Assembly: GCA_011772595.1 (NCBI GenBank)
Contig: WVZH01000046.1
Location: 4,417-21,437, forward strand
Source: Anaerolineales bacterium
GTDB taxonomy: Bacteria > Chloroflexota > Anaerolineae > Anaerolineales > E44-bin32
Reading direction: 5' to 3'
Length of the DNA: 17,021 bases
This document shows positions 1 through 7,262 of this stretch, one piece after another. The position numbers were made by a program, and so were the translations under genes. The stretch's first letter is position 1. Each line of letters begins with the position of its first letter. The notes beneath the pieces are model-generated. The model was given only the letters and a program-made list of their open reading frames with translations. It was not told where the DNA came from and made no database searches.

Positions 1-348
1 CCAATCTCAGCGGAGACAGCCGCGTTGATGACCGAAATGTTGACCTTGTCTTCGAAAGGTGAAACAAGGCGCGCAGCTGTTCCTGGCTACAACCTGGCTG
101 GGAAGACTGGTACCGCACAAATCCCGGCCGAAGGAGGGTACGACCCGGATTGGACAGTGGCCTCATTCATCGGTTGGGGTCCCACAGAGGCACCAAGATT
201 TATCGTGCTCGTTCGCCTTGATAGACCGGAGACGTCACCATGGGGTTCGGTGGTAGCGGCGCCCGTGTTTCGTGACATTGTGCAACGTCTGGTAGTGATG
301 TTGGAAATCCCACCCGTGGACCACGATCAACTTGCGGGCGGTGACTAG
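1..348 (+). CDS. ftsI: FtsI-type penicillin-binding protein (class B transpeptidase), C-terminal fragment
   Basis: Only the last 115 codons are present; the 5' end lies before the window. The reading frame is open from base 1 and stops at TAG 346-348. The fragment carries the third active-site motif of penicillin-binding transpeptidases, KTGTAQ (about nt 106-123), followed by the usual end of the domain: WTVASFIGWGP, a core strand FIVLVRLDRP, and AAPVFRDIV near the C terminus. In the family this domain cross-links septal peptidoglycan from the outer face of the membrane. The catalytic SxxK and SxN motifs are outside the window, so FtsI rather than another class B PBP is inferred from its place directly before murF in a division cluster. 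The gap to murF is about 15 nt, so the two genes are probably co-transcribed. Confidence 0.9.
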   Translation, partial: PISAETAALMTEMLTLSSKGETRRAAVPGYNLAGKTGTAQIPAEGGYDPDWTVASFIGWGPTEAPRFIVLVRLDRPETSPWGSVVAAPVFRDIVQRLVVMLEIPPVDHDQLAGGD

Positions 349-363
349 CGGAGCGAGAGTGTG

Positions 364-1785
364 ATGCTGACTGTGCGAGATGTGCTTGAAGTCCTCACTG
401 GTATCGAAGAGGTACCGGCATCTCACGTCGTCCCAGGAGCGGTGATCGACTCCCGTTCGGTTGTTCCCGGTACGATGTTTGTTGCTTTGCCCGGCGAGAA
501 GGTTGATGGGCACGATTACGTTGGTGAGGCTTTCGGACGCGGTGCGATCCTGGCGCTTGGGGAACGCGAGGTTGAGGATGCTCAGTTTGTTCTTGATTTG
601 AGGACGTCTGTTGATAAGCAAGCGGTGAGCGCACTTGATTTTCCTCTCTACGTTCGAGTGCCAGATGCCCTCGCCGCGCTGCAAAACATCGCTCGTTATT
701 GGCGCTCGAAACTCTCCTTGCGTGTCATTGGTGTGACGGGGAGTGTTGGCAAGTCTACCTCGAAGGAGGTGATGGCGGAGGTACTAGAGCGGCGCTATCG
801 GACGGTCAAGAATCCAGGCAATTTGAACAACGAAATCGGCTTGCCTCTGAGTATGCTCAGCATAACTGAAAAGCACGAACGTGCCGTGCTTGAAATGGGT
901 TTTTACGTACCGGGGGAAATCGCTCTCCTGTGTGAAATTTCGCGTCCGCATGTGGGCGTCATCACCAACGTCAGTCAGGTCCATTTAGAACGGGCGAAGA
1001 CGATGGAGGCGATCGTCAAGGGAAAAGGCGAATTGGTCGAGAGTTTACCCCCGGCACCCGAAGGTGTTGCGATCTTGAATTTCGATGACGATTTGGTACG
1101 ACCGATGTCGGAGCGTACCCAGGCCAGGGTGTTTTATTACGGCCTTTCCCCTGATGCGGACTTGTGGGCAAGTGATGTGCAGGGTCTCGGATTGGAGGGC
1201 GTTCGTTTCGTGCTCCATTACCGGGGAGAAGCGATCCACGTGCGCGTGCCGATGCTGGGCCGTCATTCGGTACACACGGCACTTCGGGCGACGGCTGTCG
1301 GTCTGATCGAGGGGCTGAGCTGGGAGGAGATTGTAACCGGGTTGCAGAGCACCAGAAGCCAACTTCGACTCGTTGCCGTACATGGGCCGGAAGGCTCTCT
1401 GCTGCTCGACGACACATACAATGCAGCCCCGCCATCGGTGATCGCCGCCCTGAATTTGCTGGCCGAGTTGGAAGGGAATCGCATCGCAGTTTTGGGAGAC
1501 ATGCTCGAACTGGGAGATTTTGAGGAACGAGGGCATCGCATGGTCGGTGTGCGCGCAGCTCAAGTTGCGGATGAGCTGATCGCGGTCGGCGAGCGCGCGC
1601 GATGGATCGCCGAGGAAGCCCTCCATGCGGGTATGTATGAGGATCAGGTGTTGATTCTCAAGGACACTCCGGCAGCGATTGAATATCTTCGGGGGCGAGT
1701 GGGAAAGGGTGATGTTGTGTTGGTCAAGGGATCGCGGGGGATGAGGATGGATCAGATCGTGGCCTCTCTAGAGGAGACTGAATGA
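364..1785 (+). CDS. murF: UDP-N-acetylmuramoyl-tripeptide--D-alanyl-D-alanine ligase
   Basis: Cytoplasmic ATP-dependent ligase that adds D-Ala-D-Ala to the UDP-MurNAc-tripeptide, the last soluble step before MraY. The 473-aa product has the three-domain Mur ligase layout: an N-terminal substrate domain (VIDSRSV near residue 30), the P-loop GSVGKS at residues 126-131, NNEIG and NVSQVHLE in the central domain, then LLDDTYNAAP, AVLGDMLELG and VKGSRGMRMD in the C-terminal domain. The DDTYNAAP and KGSRGMRM motifs favour MurF over MurE. Length is normal. GGAG at 350-353 serves either GTG 361 (7-nt gap) or ATG 364 (10-nt gap); ATG is chosen here. The stop overlaps the mraY start as ATGA. Confidence 0.96.
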   Translation: MLTVRDVLEVLTGIEEVPASHVVPGAVIDSRSVVPGTMFVALPGEKVDGHDYVGEAFGRGAILALGEREVEDAQFVLDLRTSVDKQAVSALDFPLYVRVPDALAALQNIARYWRSKLSLRVIGVTGSVGKSTSKEVMAEVLERRYRTVKNPGNLNNEIGLPLSMLSITEKHERAVLEMGFYVPGEIALLCEISRPHVGVITNVSQVHLERAKTMEAIVKGKGELVESLPPAPEGVAILNFDDDLVRPMSERTQARVFYYGLSPDADLWASDVQGLGLEGVRFVLHYRGEAIHVRVPMLGRHSVHTALRATAVGLIEGLSWEEIVTGLQSTRSQLRLVAVHGPEGSLLLDDTYNAAPPSVIAALNLLAELEGNRIAVLGDMLELGDFEERGHRMVGVRAAQVADELIAVGERARWIAEEALHAGMYEDQVLILKDTPAAIEYLRGRVGKGDVVLVKGSRGMRMDQIVASLEETE

Positions 1786-2777
1786 GCCAGACGGCTTTTG
1801 CCCTTTCTCTAGGGGGGATCACGTTTCTACTCACTGTAATTTGGGGTGGGCCGCTCATCCGCATCATGCGCATGTTGCGGATCGGTGAGCAAATCCGTAT
1901 TGAGGGTCCCCAGCGACATTTCACGAAGTTGGGTACGCCAACCATGGGTGGGTGGCTGTTCATTATCCCCATTGTGGCAATTACGGGTGTACTGAACCTG
2001 GTTTCGATTATGAGCGAGCTAACCGTACTTGGCAATTCGATTTTGTTGCCCATGCTGGTCATGCTCGCCTACGGTGCGTTAGGAGCCTGGGATGATTGGC
2101 TCAGCATTCGGGGTCAGAGACGAGGGGAGGGATTGCGTGGTCGTTACAAGTTTCTACTGCAGTCTGTAATCGCCCTGGGTGCGGCATTGATTCTGAAGTT
2201 TGGTCTTCAACCACCTGAGATGATCCTGCCGAACATCCCTGAGGTCATCGACCTTGGCATTTGGTATATCCCGGTTGCCATGTTCATCATCGTGGGCTCA
2301 ACAAATGCGGTTAATTTCACCGACGGTTTGGACGGTTTGGCCGGGTTGATCTCGGCGACAGCTTTCGCAGCCTACGGCGCGATCGCCATGTTGCAAGGTC
2401 AGGTCTTCCTGGTGAGGTTTTGTTTCACCGTTGTGGGCGCCCTATTCGCCTTCCTTTGGTACAACGCCTATCCTGCCGAGCTGTTCATGGGAGACACGGG
2501 CGCACTAGCTCTGGGAGGGACTTTGGGCGTTGTGGCGTTGATGACCGGCCATTGGACCTTGCTGCCTGTGATCGCCATCATCCCAGTCAGTGTAACGATT
2601 AGTGTCATCTTGCAGGTGCTCTACTTCAGATTGACAAAGGGGCGGCGGTTATTCAAGATGGCCCCCCTGCATTTTCACTTCGAGTTGAGTGGTTGGAGTG
2701 AGACCCAGATTGTACAGCGGTTCTGGCTCATAGCCCTCTTGGTGGGCATGTTCGGGGTCGCTCTGGCCCTGGTGTGA
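1782..2777 (+). CDS. mraY: Phospho-N-acetylmuramoyl-pentapeptide transferase
   Basis: Polytopic membrane enzyme that transfers phospho-MurNAc-pentapeptide to undecaprenyl phosphate, making lipid I. The 331-aa protein shows the family motifs in order: GTPTMGG (51-57), the Asp pair in AWDDWLS (D104, D105), NFTDGLDG (N178, D181, D184), MGDTGALALGG (D238) and a C-terminal histidine motif before ELSGWSETQIVQRFW. About ten hydrophobic segments are visible. The length is at the short end of the family. The histidine motif reads HFHFE (297-301), whereas most family members have three adjacent histidines; the codons cat ttt cac ttc are clear. The start ATG 1782 overlaps the murF stop, which suggests translational coupling. 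Identity is secure. Confidence 0.96.
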   Translation: MSQTAFALSLGGITFLLTVIWGGPLIRIMRMLRIGEQIRIEGPQRHFTKLGTPTMGGWLFIIPIVAITGVLNLVSIMSELTVLGNSILLPMLVMLAYGALGAWDDWLSIRGQRRGEGLRGRYKFLLQSVIALGAALILKFGLQPPEMILPNIPEVIDLGIWYIPVAMFIIVGSTNAVNFTDGLDGLAGLISATAFAAYGAIAMLQGQVFLVRFCFTVVGALFAFLWYNAYPAELFMGDTGALALGGTLGVVALMTGHWTLLPVIAIIPVSVTISVILQVLYFRLTKGRRLFKMAPLHFHFELSGWSETQIVQRFWLIALLVGMFGVALALV

Positions 2778-2789
2778 GGAGCAGAGGAT

Positions 2790-3050
2790 ATGGAAATCGG
2801 CATGCTCTGGTTTGACGATAGCAAGGTTTCACTGCAGGAAAAAATAAAACGCGCCGTCTTGTTTTACACGGAGAAGTACGGTCGTGAACCGACGCTGTGC
2901 CTCGTAAATCCCAACACCTTGAACGGCGGTGAGAGGAGCATGTCTGGCGTCGAAGTCCGTAAGGCGAGCTGCGTGATGCCGGATCATTTCTGGATCGGCG
3001 TCGATGACAAATCCCGGCCAACTCGACGCTCGCGTCGAAAAGCTGCTTGA
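2790..3050 (+). CDS. Small conserved-looking protein of unknown function in the dcw operon
   Basis: An 86-aa protein with a good start: GAGGAG at 2776-2781 lies 8 nt before ATG 2790, and the gene fits tightly between mraY (12 nt upstream) and murD (TTGA overlap at 3047-3050). No signal peptide or membrane segment is visible. The N-terminal half reads as an amphipathic helix (KVSLQEKIKRAVLFYTEKYG) followed by REPTLCLVNPNTL. The second half has VEVRKASCVMPDHFWIGVDD and a basic tail (RPTRRSRRKAA). From memory, short proteins with the pattern YxxKYGxxPxLCxVxP and PxHxWIGV recur in Chloroflexota genomes, but I cannot name a function. The position suggests a role linked to wall synthesis or division, which is only guilt by association. 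Confidence 0.8.
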   Translation: MEIGMLWFDDSKVSLQEKIKRAVLFYTEKYGREPTLCLVNPNTLNGGERSMSGVEVRKASCVMPDHFWIGVDDKSRPTRRSRRKAA

Positions 3051-4486
3051 GAGGGACGATTGAGGACGTGAGGTTTTCTCGCGATCGTCTAAGGCCTTCC
3101 CTCGGGCGCGAGCGTGATTGGCGTGGAGTACGCGTCGTTGTGCTCGGGTTGGCGAGACAGGGTAAAGCACTGACCCGTTACCTGGCGGAGCGTGGAGCAG
3201 ATGTCGTGGTGAGTGACATAAAACCGGCCGAAGCCATGCAAGAAGCAACGCAAGAGTTAGACACCCTCCTTGTGGAATATGTGTTTGGTGGCCATCCGCC
3301 GACGTTGCTGGAGGATGCGGACCTGTTGTGCCTCTCAGGGGGTATTCCCGCAGATCTGCCGCTGGCACTGCAGGCGCGTGAGCAGGGCATTCCCCTTTCC
3401 AATGACTCACAGCTGTTTATGCAGGCATGCCCGGCTCCAGTCCTTGGTATCACCGGCTCGGCCGGAAAAACAACCACGACGACTCTCGTGGGGCGGATGG
3501 CCACCGCCGAATATCAAAAGGACGGAGGGCGAGTCTGGGTTGGAGGCAACATCGGCCAACCCTTGTTGACCGAGCTCCCAAAGATCACCGCCGCCGACCT
3601 TGTGGTGATGGAATTGTCTTCATTTCAATTGGAATTAATGCAAGCCAGTCCTCAGATCGCCGCTATCCTGAACGTGACCCCTAATCACCTCGATCGGCAT
3701 AAGACTATGGAAGCGTATACGTCCGCGAAGGCTCGGATTCTGGCCTTCCAATCGGAGCAGGATGTGGCGGTCTTGGGTCACGAGGACGATGTGGCGTGGT
3801 CCTTACGCCATGAAGCTCGTGGGGAGGTCTTGAGCTTTGGATGGGAGAGCCCTGAGAGGAACGGGGCATACCTTTCCCACGACATGATCCGTCTGAAGGT
3901 TGATGATGAGGATCGTCCGGTATGTCCATTGGAGGCCGTGGAACTACGCGGCGAACACAATCTGCTCAACGTGATCGCGGCCTGCGCCATTGCCGCCGCG
4001 GCAGGGGTATCGCCTGACGCAATGGAGGCTGGTGTGCGCGGGTTTGAAGGGGTCCCGCACAGACTGGAGTTTGTCGGCAAGGTGGGCGGTGCAGCTTGGT
4101 ACAACGATTCAATCGCGACCACGCCTGAGAGGGCGATCGCCGCCATTCAAGCTTTTGATGAACCCCTCGTGTTGTTGGCCGGAGGGCGGGATAAAGATTT
4201 GCCTTGGGAAGCGTTTGCAGCGCTGGTGTGCGAACGTGTGGATCATCTCATCCTGTTCGGTGAAGCGGCGGGGAAGATAGCCGGTGAAATCGAAAGGTGG
4301 TGTGAAGAGCGGAGCAAGTTGAGCGTGGAGATTTGTGCCAGCCTTGAGCAGGCGGTGATTGCGGCGTCGAACGTGGCTCAAGAGGGCGACGTCGTCCTTC
4401 TGGCGCCTGGTGGAACAAGTTTTGATGAGTTCGCGGACTTCGCCGAGCGGGGGGAAAGATTCCGTGAGTGGGTGAAAGCCTTATGA
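3047..4486 (+). CDS. murD: UDP-N-acetylmuramoylalanine--D-glutamate ligase
   Basis: Cytoplasmic Mur ligase that adds D-Glu to UDP-MurNAc-L-Ala. Visible features are the N-terminal nucleotide-binding-like fold (VVVLGLARQGKALTRYL), the P-loop GSAGKT at residues 137-142, ELSSFQLE and NVTPNHLDRHKTMEAY in the ATPase core, the SAKARIL segment with the lysine usually carbamylated, then VPHRLEFV, NDSIATTPERA, LLAGGRDKDLPW and APGGTSFDEFADFAERGERF. These are MurD-type, not MurC/E/F. The start is uncertain. TTG 3047 gives a TTGA overlap with the upstream gene but has no good SD. GTG 3068 follows GAGGG (3051-3055) at 12 nt and gives a protein 7 residues shorter. The core fold begins only near residue 26, so either start is possible. 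The stop overlaps ftsW as ATGA. Confidence 0.95.
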   Translation: MRGTIEDVRFSRDRLRPSLGRERDWRGVRVVVLGLARQGKALTRYLAERGADVVVSDIKPAEAMQEATQELDTLLVEYVFGGHPPTLLEDADLLCLSGGIPADLPLALQAREQGIPLSNDSQLFMQACPAPVLGITGSAGKTTTTTLVGRMATAEYQKDGGRVWVGGNIGQPLLTELPKITAADLVVMELSSFQLELMQASPQIAAILNVTPNHLDRHKTMEAYTSAKARILAFQSEQDVAVLGHEDDVAWSLRHEARGEVLSFGWESPERNGAYLSHDMIRLKVDDEDRPVCPLEAVELRGEHNLLNVIAACAIAAAAGVSPDAMEAGVRGFEGVPHRLEFVGKVGGAAWYNDSIATTPERAIAAIQAFDEPLVLLAGGRDKDLPWEAFAALVCERVDHLILFGEAAGKIAGEIERWCEERSKLSVEICASLEQAVIAASNVAQEGDVVLLAPGGTSFDEFADFAERGERFREWVKAL

Positions 4487-5721
4487 CGGAGCGTACGATC
4501 ACGACCAAGACCTTTCAAGAACCGTCTATCCGAAGACGCGTGGCCTTTGGGTTCGATCCATGGTTGTTGGTGTTAATCGTGGCTTTGATCGCCTTCGGAT
4601 TGGTGATGGTTTATTCAGCAAGCTGGGATGTCTCTTGGCGTTTGGAGGAGGACCCCTACGCCCTCTTCAGGCAGCAACTCCGTCATCTATCGATCGGTGC
4701 AGTTGCTTTCGTCGTAGCTGCCTGGTTCCCGATTGAATGGCTTCGTAAGCTCGCACTCCCCATGATCGGCGTCACGATCCTGACCTTGCTTGCCGTTCTT
4801 ATTGTCAACTTAGGGGCAGAGCACAAACGTGCATTCTTGGCAGGATCCGTACAACCGTCCGAGATGGCGAAGTTGGCATTGATCATCTACCTGGCGGTCT
4901 GGATGGAATCAAAAGAGGAACGCTTGGCTCAGATGGGATATGGTTTTTTGCCACTCATCATGATCATCGGAGTCGTTGGCGGTCTTATCTTATTGCAGCC
5001 TGACCTGAGTGCTGGATTGACGGTCGGGGTGGTGGCGGTGACGATGTTCTTCCTGGCCGGCGCGCACTTATGGCAGGTATTCGCCATGGCATTAGGCGGT
5101 GGGGCGTTTGCTTTTGTGCTCGTACGCCTCTCCCAAGTTGGTCTGGATCGGTGGGAGAAGTTCGTGGGGGGATTGGTCGACATTGAAAAGGCCTCCTATC
5201 ACGTGCAACAGTCTTTGCAGTCGTTCTATTCAGGCGGCGTCTTCGGGCGCGGTCTGGGTGCGAGTCGGGGCAAGTTCGGTTTTCTTCCGGCACCACACAC
5301 CGATAGCATTTACGCGGTGGTGGGGGAAGAAGTGGGATTGATCGGAGCGCTTATCGTCCTGGTACTTTTTTGTCTTCTCATGTGGCGTGGGTTTCGGGTC
5401 GGTGTGCACGCCTCCGGACGGTTGGAGATGTTGTTGGCAAGCGGTATCACATTCTGGATCGGTGTCGAGGCGCTGATCAATATGTCGGTCTTATTGGGTC
5501 TACTGCCATTCGCGGGGAACGCGCTGCCTTTTTTTAGCTACGGTGGTTCCAATCTTGTCACCACGCTTGCAGGCGTTGGTTTCCTGTTTGGCGTTTCTCG
5601 AAGAGCGGCCCAAGAACCAGAGGAGAGGAATACTGTTGCGTCTCTTGGTATCGGCGGGGGGAACCGGCGGCGGCGTATATCCCGCCTTGGCCGTGGTCGA
5701 CGCGCTTCGAGACCGCGCTGA
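4483..5721 (+). CDS. ftsW: Septal peptidoglycan polymerase FtsW (SEDS family)
   Basis: Integral membrane glycosyltransferase that polymerises lipid II at the division site together with the class B PBP. The protein is about 412 aa with roughly ten hydrophobic segments. The PAPHTDSIYAVVGEE segment carries the conserved SEDS aspartate (D274), and the C-terminal signature LPFAGNALPFFSYGGSNL is clear. FtsW is preferred over RodA because of its place between murD and murG in the dcw cluster. ATG 4483 is chosen for the ATGA overlap with murD; GTG 4468 is an in-frame alternative adding 5 residues. The last 28 codons run through the start of murG in another frame, giving a tail with ten arginines in its last 18 residues. 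That tail is unusual and may be a lost stop codon or a real cytoplasmic extension. Confidence 0.94.
   Translation: MTERTITTKTFQEPSIRRRVAFGFDPWLLVLIVALIAFGLVMVYSASWDVSWRLEEDPYALFRQQLRHLSIGAVAFVVAAWFPIEWLRKLALPMIGVTILTLLAVLIVNLGAEHKRAFLAGSVQPSEMAKLALIIYLAVWMESKEERLAQMGYGFLPLIMIIGVVGGLILLQPDLSAGLTVGVVAVTMFFLAGAHLWQVFAMALGGGAFAFVLVRLSQVGLDRWEKFVGGLVDIEKASYHVQQSLQSFYSGGVFGRGLGASRGKFGFLPAPHTDSIYAVVGEEVGLIGALIVLVLFCLLMWRGFRVGVHASGRLEMLLASGITFWIGVEALINMSVLLGLLPFAGNALPFFSYGGSNLVTTLAGVGFLFGVSRRAAQEPEERNTVASLGIGGGNRRRRISRLGRGRRASRPR
5621..5629 (+). promoter_or_regulatory. Shine-Dalgarno deciding the murG start
   Basis: AGGAGAGGA lies 6 nt before TTG 5636. The murG reading frame is open well upstream (to at least 5543), but residues encoded there are out-of-frame ftsW sequence and do not resemble MurG. 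The MurG fold starts with MRLLVSAGG, exactly at this TTG (CTG 5633 is a less likely neighbour). The site lies inside ftsW, so ribosomes must enter there or re-initiate after ftsW translation. Confidence 0.7.
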
Positions 5722-6736
5722 AGTACTTTGGGTGGGAAGCGAAGGCGGTATGGAGGCTTCATTAATTAGCCGGACCGGATTGGCTTTCGAATCGATCCCT
5801 GCTGCGGGTTTGCATGGTGTCGGTTTGAAGGCGCTTCCTGGTAACCTGTGGCGTTTGGCAAAAGGTGTTCCCGCTGCCCGACGGATCGTCCGCCAATTCG
5901 ATCCGGACGTGATCTTCTTCACCGGAGGTTTCGTTGGTGTGCCTGTTGCCCTTGCCGGTCGGCACCTGCCCAAGATGGTTTACGTGCCCGATATCGAACC
6001 GGCATTAGCGTTGAAATTGATCGGCAATATGGCCGATGTCATCGCGGTGACAACAGAAGAGTCCCGCGCTTACCATTCCGTGCGACGCCGGGTCGTAGTG
6101 ACGGGTTATCCCACGCGCCATTCTTTGCGCACTGTCGATCGCACTGGGGCTCGAGATCGCCTAGGCCTCGATGTGGAACGTCCAGTCGTCCTTGTTTTCG
6201 GAGGTAGTCGCGGGGCGAGGTCGATCAACGAGGCGCTTTGGGGATGTCTGGAGAAGTTGTTGGAGAGTACACAAATCTTGCATATCACTGGCACTCTGGA
6301 TTGGCCGCGAGTGGAAGACGTGCGTTCACGGTTTCCAATTGCGCAGCTCAGCGATTATCACGCCCATGCATACCTGCACGAGGAAATGGCGGACGCACTC
6401 GTAGCCGCCGATTTGGTCGTCTCCCGCGCTGGTGCGGCGACATTGGGGGAATTCACATTGCTTGGCCTACCCGCAATATTGGTTCCCTATCCACATGCAT
6501 GGCGCTACCAGAAGGTTAACGCGCAATATCTGGTAAGGCGTGGCGCAGCTGTTTCACTGGCTGATGGATCCCTGGGTGAGGAGTTGCTGCCGACCATTCT
6601 AACGTTGCTCGGGGACAAGGCGCGATTGAACGCGATGGCGCAAGCAGCTAGAAAACTGGCCACCCCAGAAGCCGCGCATGCGATTGCGAGTGAGATTGAG
6701 AGCTTGGGAGAAGGGAAAGGGGGCACGCGTGCTTAG
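5636..6736 (+). CDS. murG: UDP-GlcNAc:lipid I N-acetylglucosaminyltransferase (lipid II synthase), divergent
   Basis: Peripheral membrane GT-B enzyme that adds GlcNAc to lipid I to make lipid II. The 366-aa product (E. coli about 355) begins MRLLVSAGGTGGGVYP. The C-terminal donor domain is standard: VFGGSRGARSINEAL, HITG, AYLHEEMADALVAADLVVSRAGAATLGE with E272, and YPHAWRYQKVNA with Q292 and N295. Two acceptor-side features are unusual: the His of the canonical GGTGGH loop is Gly13, and the HEQNxxxG segment is replaced by YVPDIEP (116-122). The start is TTG 5636, set by the SD at 5621-5629. The gene overlaps ftsW by 86 nt and the next gene by 8 nt. MurG is the clear best call by order and fold. 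Confidence 0.93.
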   Translation: MRLLVSAGGTGGGVYPALAVVDALRDRAEVLWVGSEGGMEASLISRTGLAFESIPAAGLHGVGLKALPGNLWRLAKGVPAARRIVRQFDPDVIFFTGGFVGVPVALAGRHLPKMVYVPDIEPALALKLIGNMADVIAVTTEESRAYHSVRRRVVVTGYPTRHSLRTVDRTGARDRLGLDVERPVVLVFGGSRGARSINEALWGCLEKLLESTQILHITGTLDWPRVEDVRSRFPIAQLSDYHAHAYLHEEMADALVAADLVVSRAGAATLGEFTLLGLPAILVPYPHAWRYQKVNAQYLVRRGAAVSLADGSLGEELLPTILTLLGDKARLNAMAQAARKLATPEAAHAIASEIESLGEGKGGTRA

Positions 6737-7262
6737 CTTGTTCGCGGTATTCGGGCTCTTTGTGGTGCTCTTCGCCATCATGGGGGGAATGCGCGGTTGG
6801 GCGAAGGAGCTCCTTGTGACCAGCGCTGTGATCCTGGCCCTGTTCATCATCCAGATCCTGGAGAGGCACATCCGCCCGTACTACACGGCGTTGTTGATGC
6901 AGCCTCCTGCCACACAGTTCATCTTACGTGCGTTAATGTTGGTCTTGTTAGCATTCTTCGGCTATCAGACGCCGCACATTCGCGCCCTGCAACCGAAGCT
7001 GGCGCGCGAACGGTTGCAGGATGTGTTGCTCGGACTTCTGATGGGCGCGCTCAACGGCTATCTACTTTTTGGTTCCATCTGGTTCTACCTAGACCAGATG
7101 GGTTACGACAACACCACCTTGGTGACGATGCCCTCCGACCCGGTTTTCCAGGAGAGTGTGCAAAACTTTATGGGATATTTACCTCCTAGTCTGATTCCCA
7201 TTCCGCACATCTACTTTGTAGTCGGCGTGGTGTTTGTGTTCATCATTGTAGTGTTTGTATGA
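6729..7262 (+). CDS. Multi-pass membrane protein, CvpA-like, unknown function
   Basis: A 177-aa hydrophobic protein with about five predicted membrane segments: residues 3-18, 28-45, about 62-80, about 98-120 and the last 17 residues. The first hydrophobic segment is followed by MRGWAKELL (21-29), which matches the RGxxKE pattern I associate with the CvpA (colicin V production) family; the rest is less family-specific. GTG 6729 is preferred over the longer upstream frame (first in-frame start near 6678), because a GGGGG purine run (6719-6723) sits 5 nt ahead and the extra residues would be shadow sequence of murG. The stop overlaps murC as ATGA. The place between murG and murC, with tight overlaps on both sides, suggests a role in envelope synthesis or division. 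That is inference only. Confidence 0.8.
   Translation: MLSLFAVFGLFVVLFAIMGGMRGWAKELLVTSAVILALFIIQILERHIRPYYTALLMQPPATQFILRALMLVLLAFFGYQTPHIRALQPKLARERLQDVLLGLLMGALNGYLLFGSIWFYLDQMGYDNTTLVTMPSDPVFQESVQNFMGYLPPSLIPIPHIYFVVGVVFVFIIVVFV

Noticed and set aside
235..684. 149-codon open frame on the minus strand over ftsI/murF
   Set aside because: Lies antisense to two confidently identified genes, has no SD, and its composition (His, Arg and Asn rich) is that of a shadow frame.
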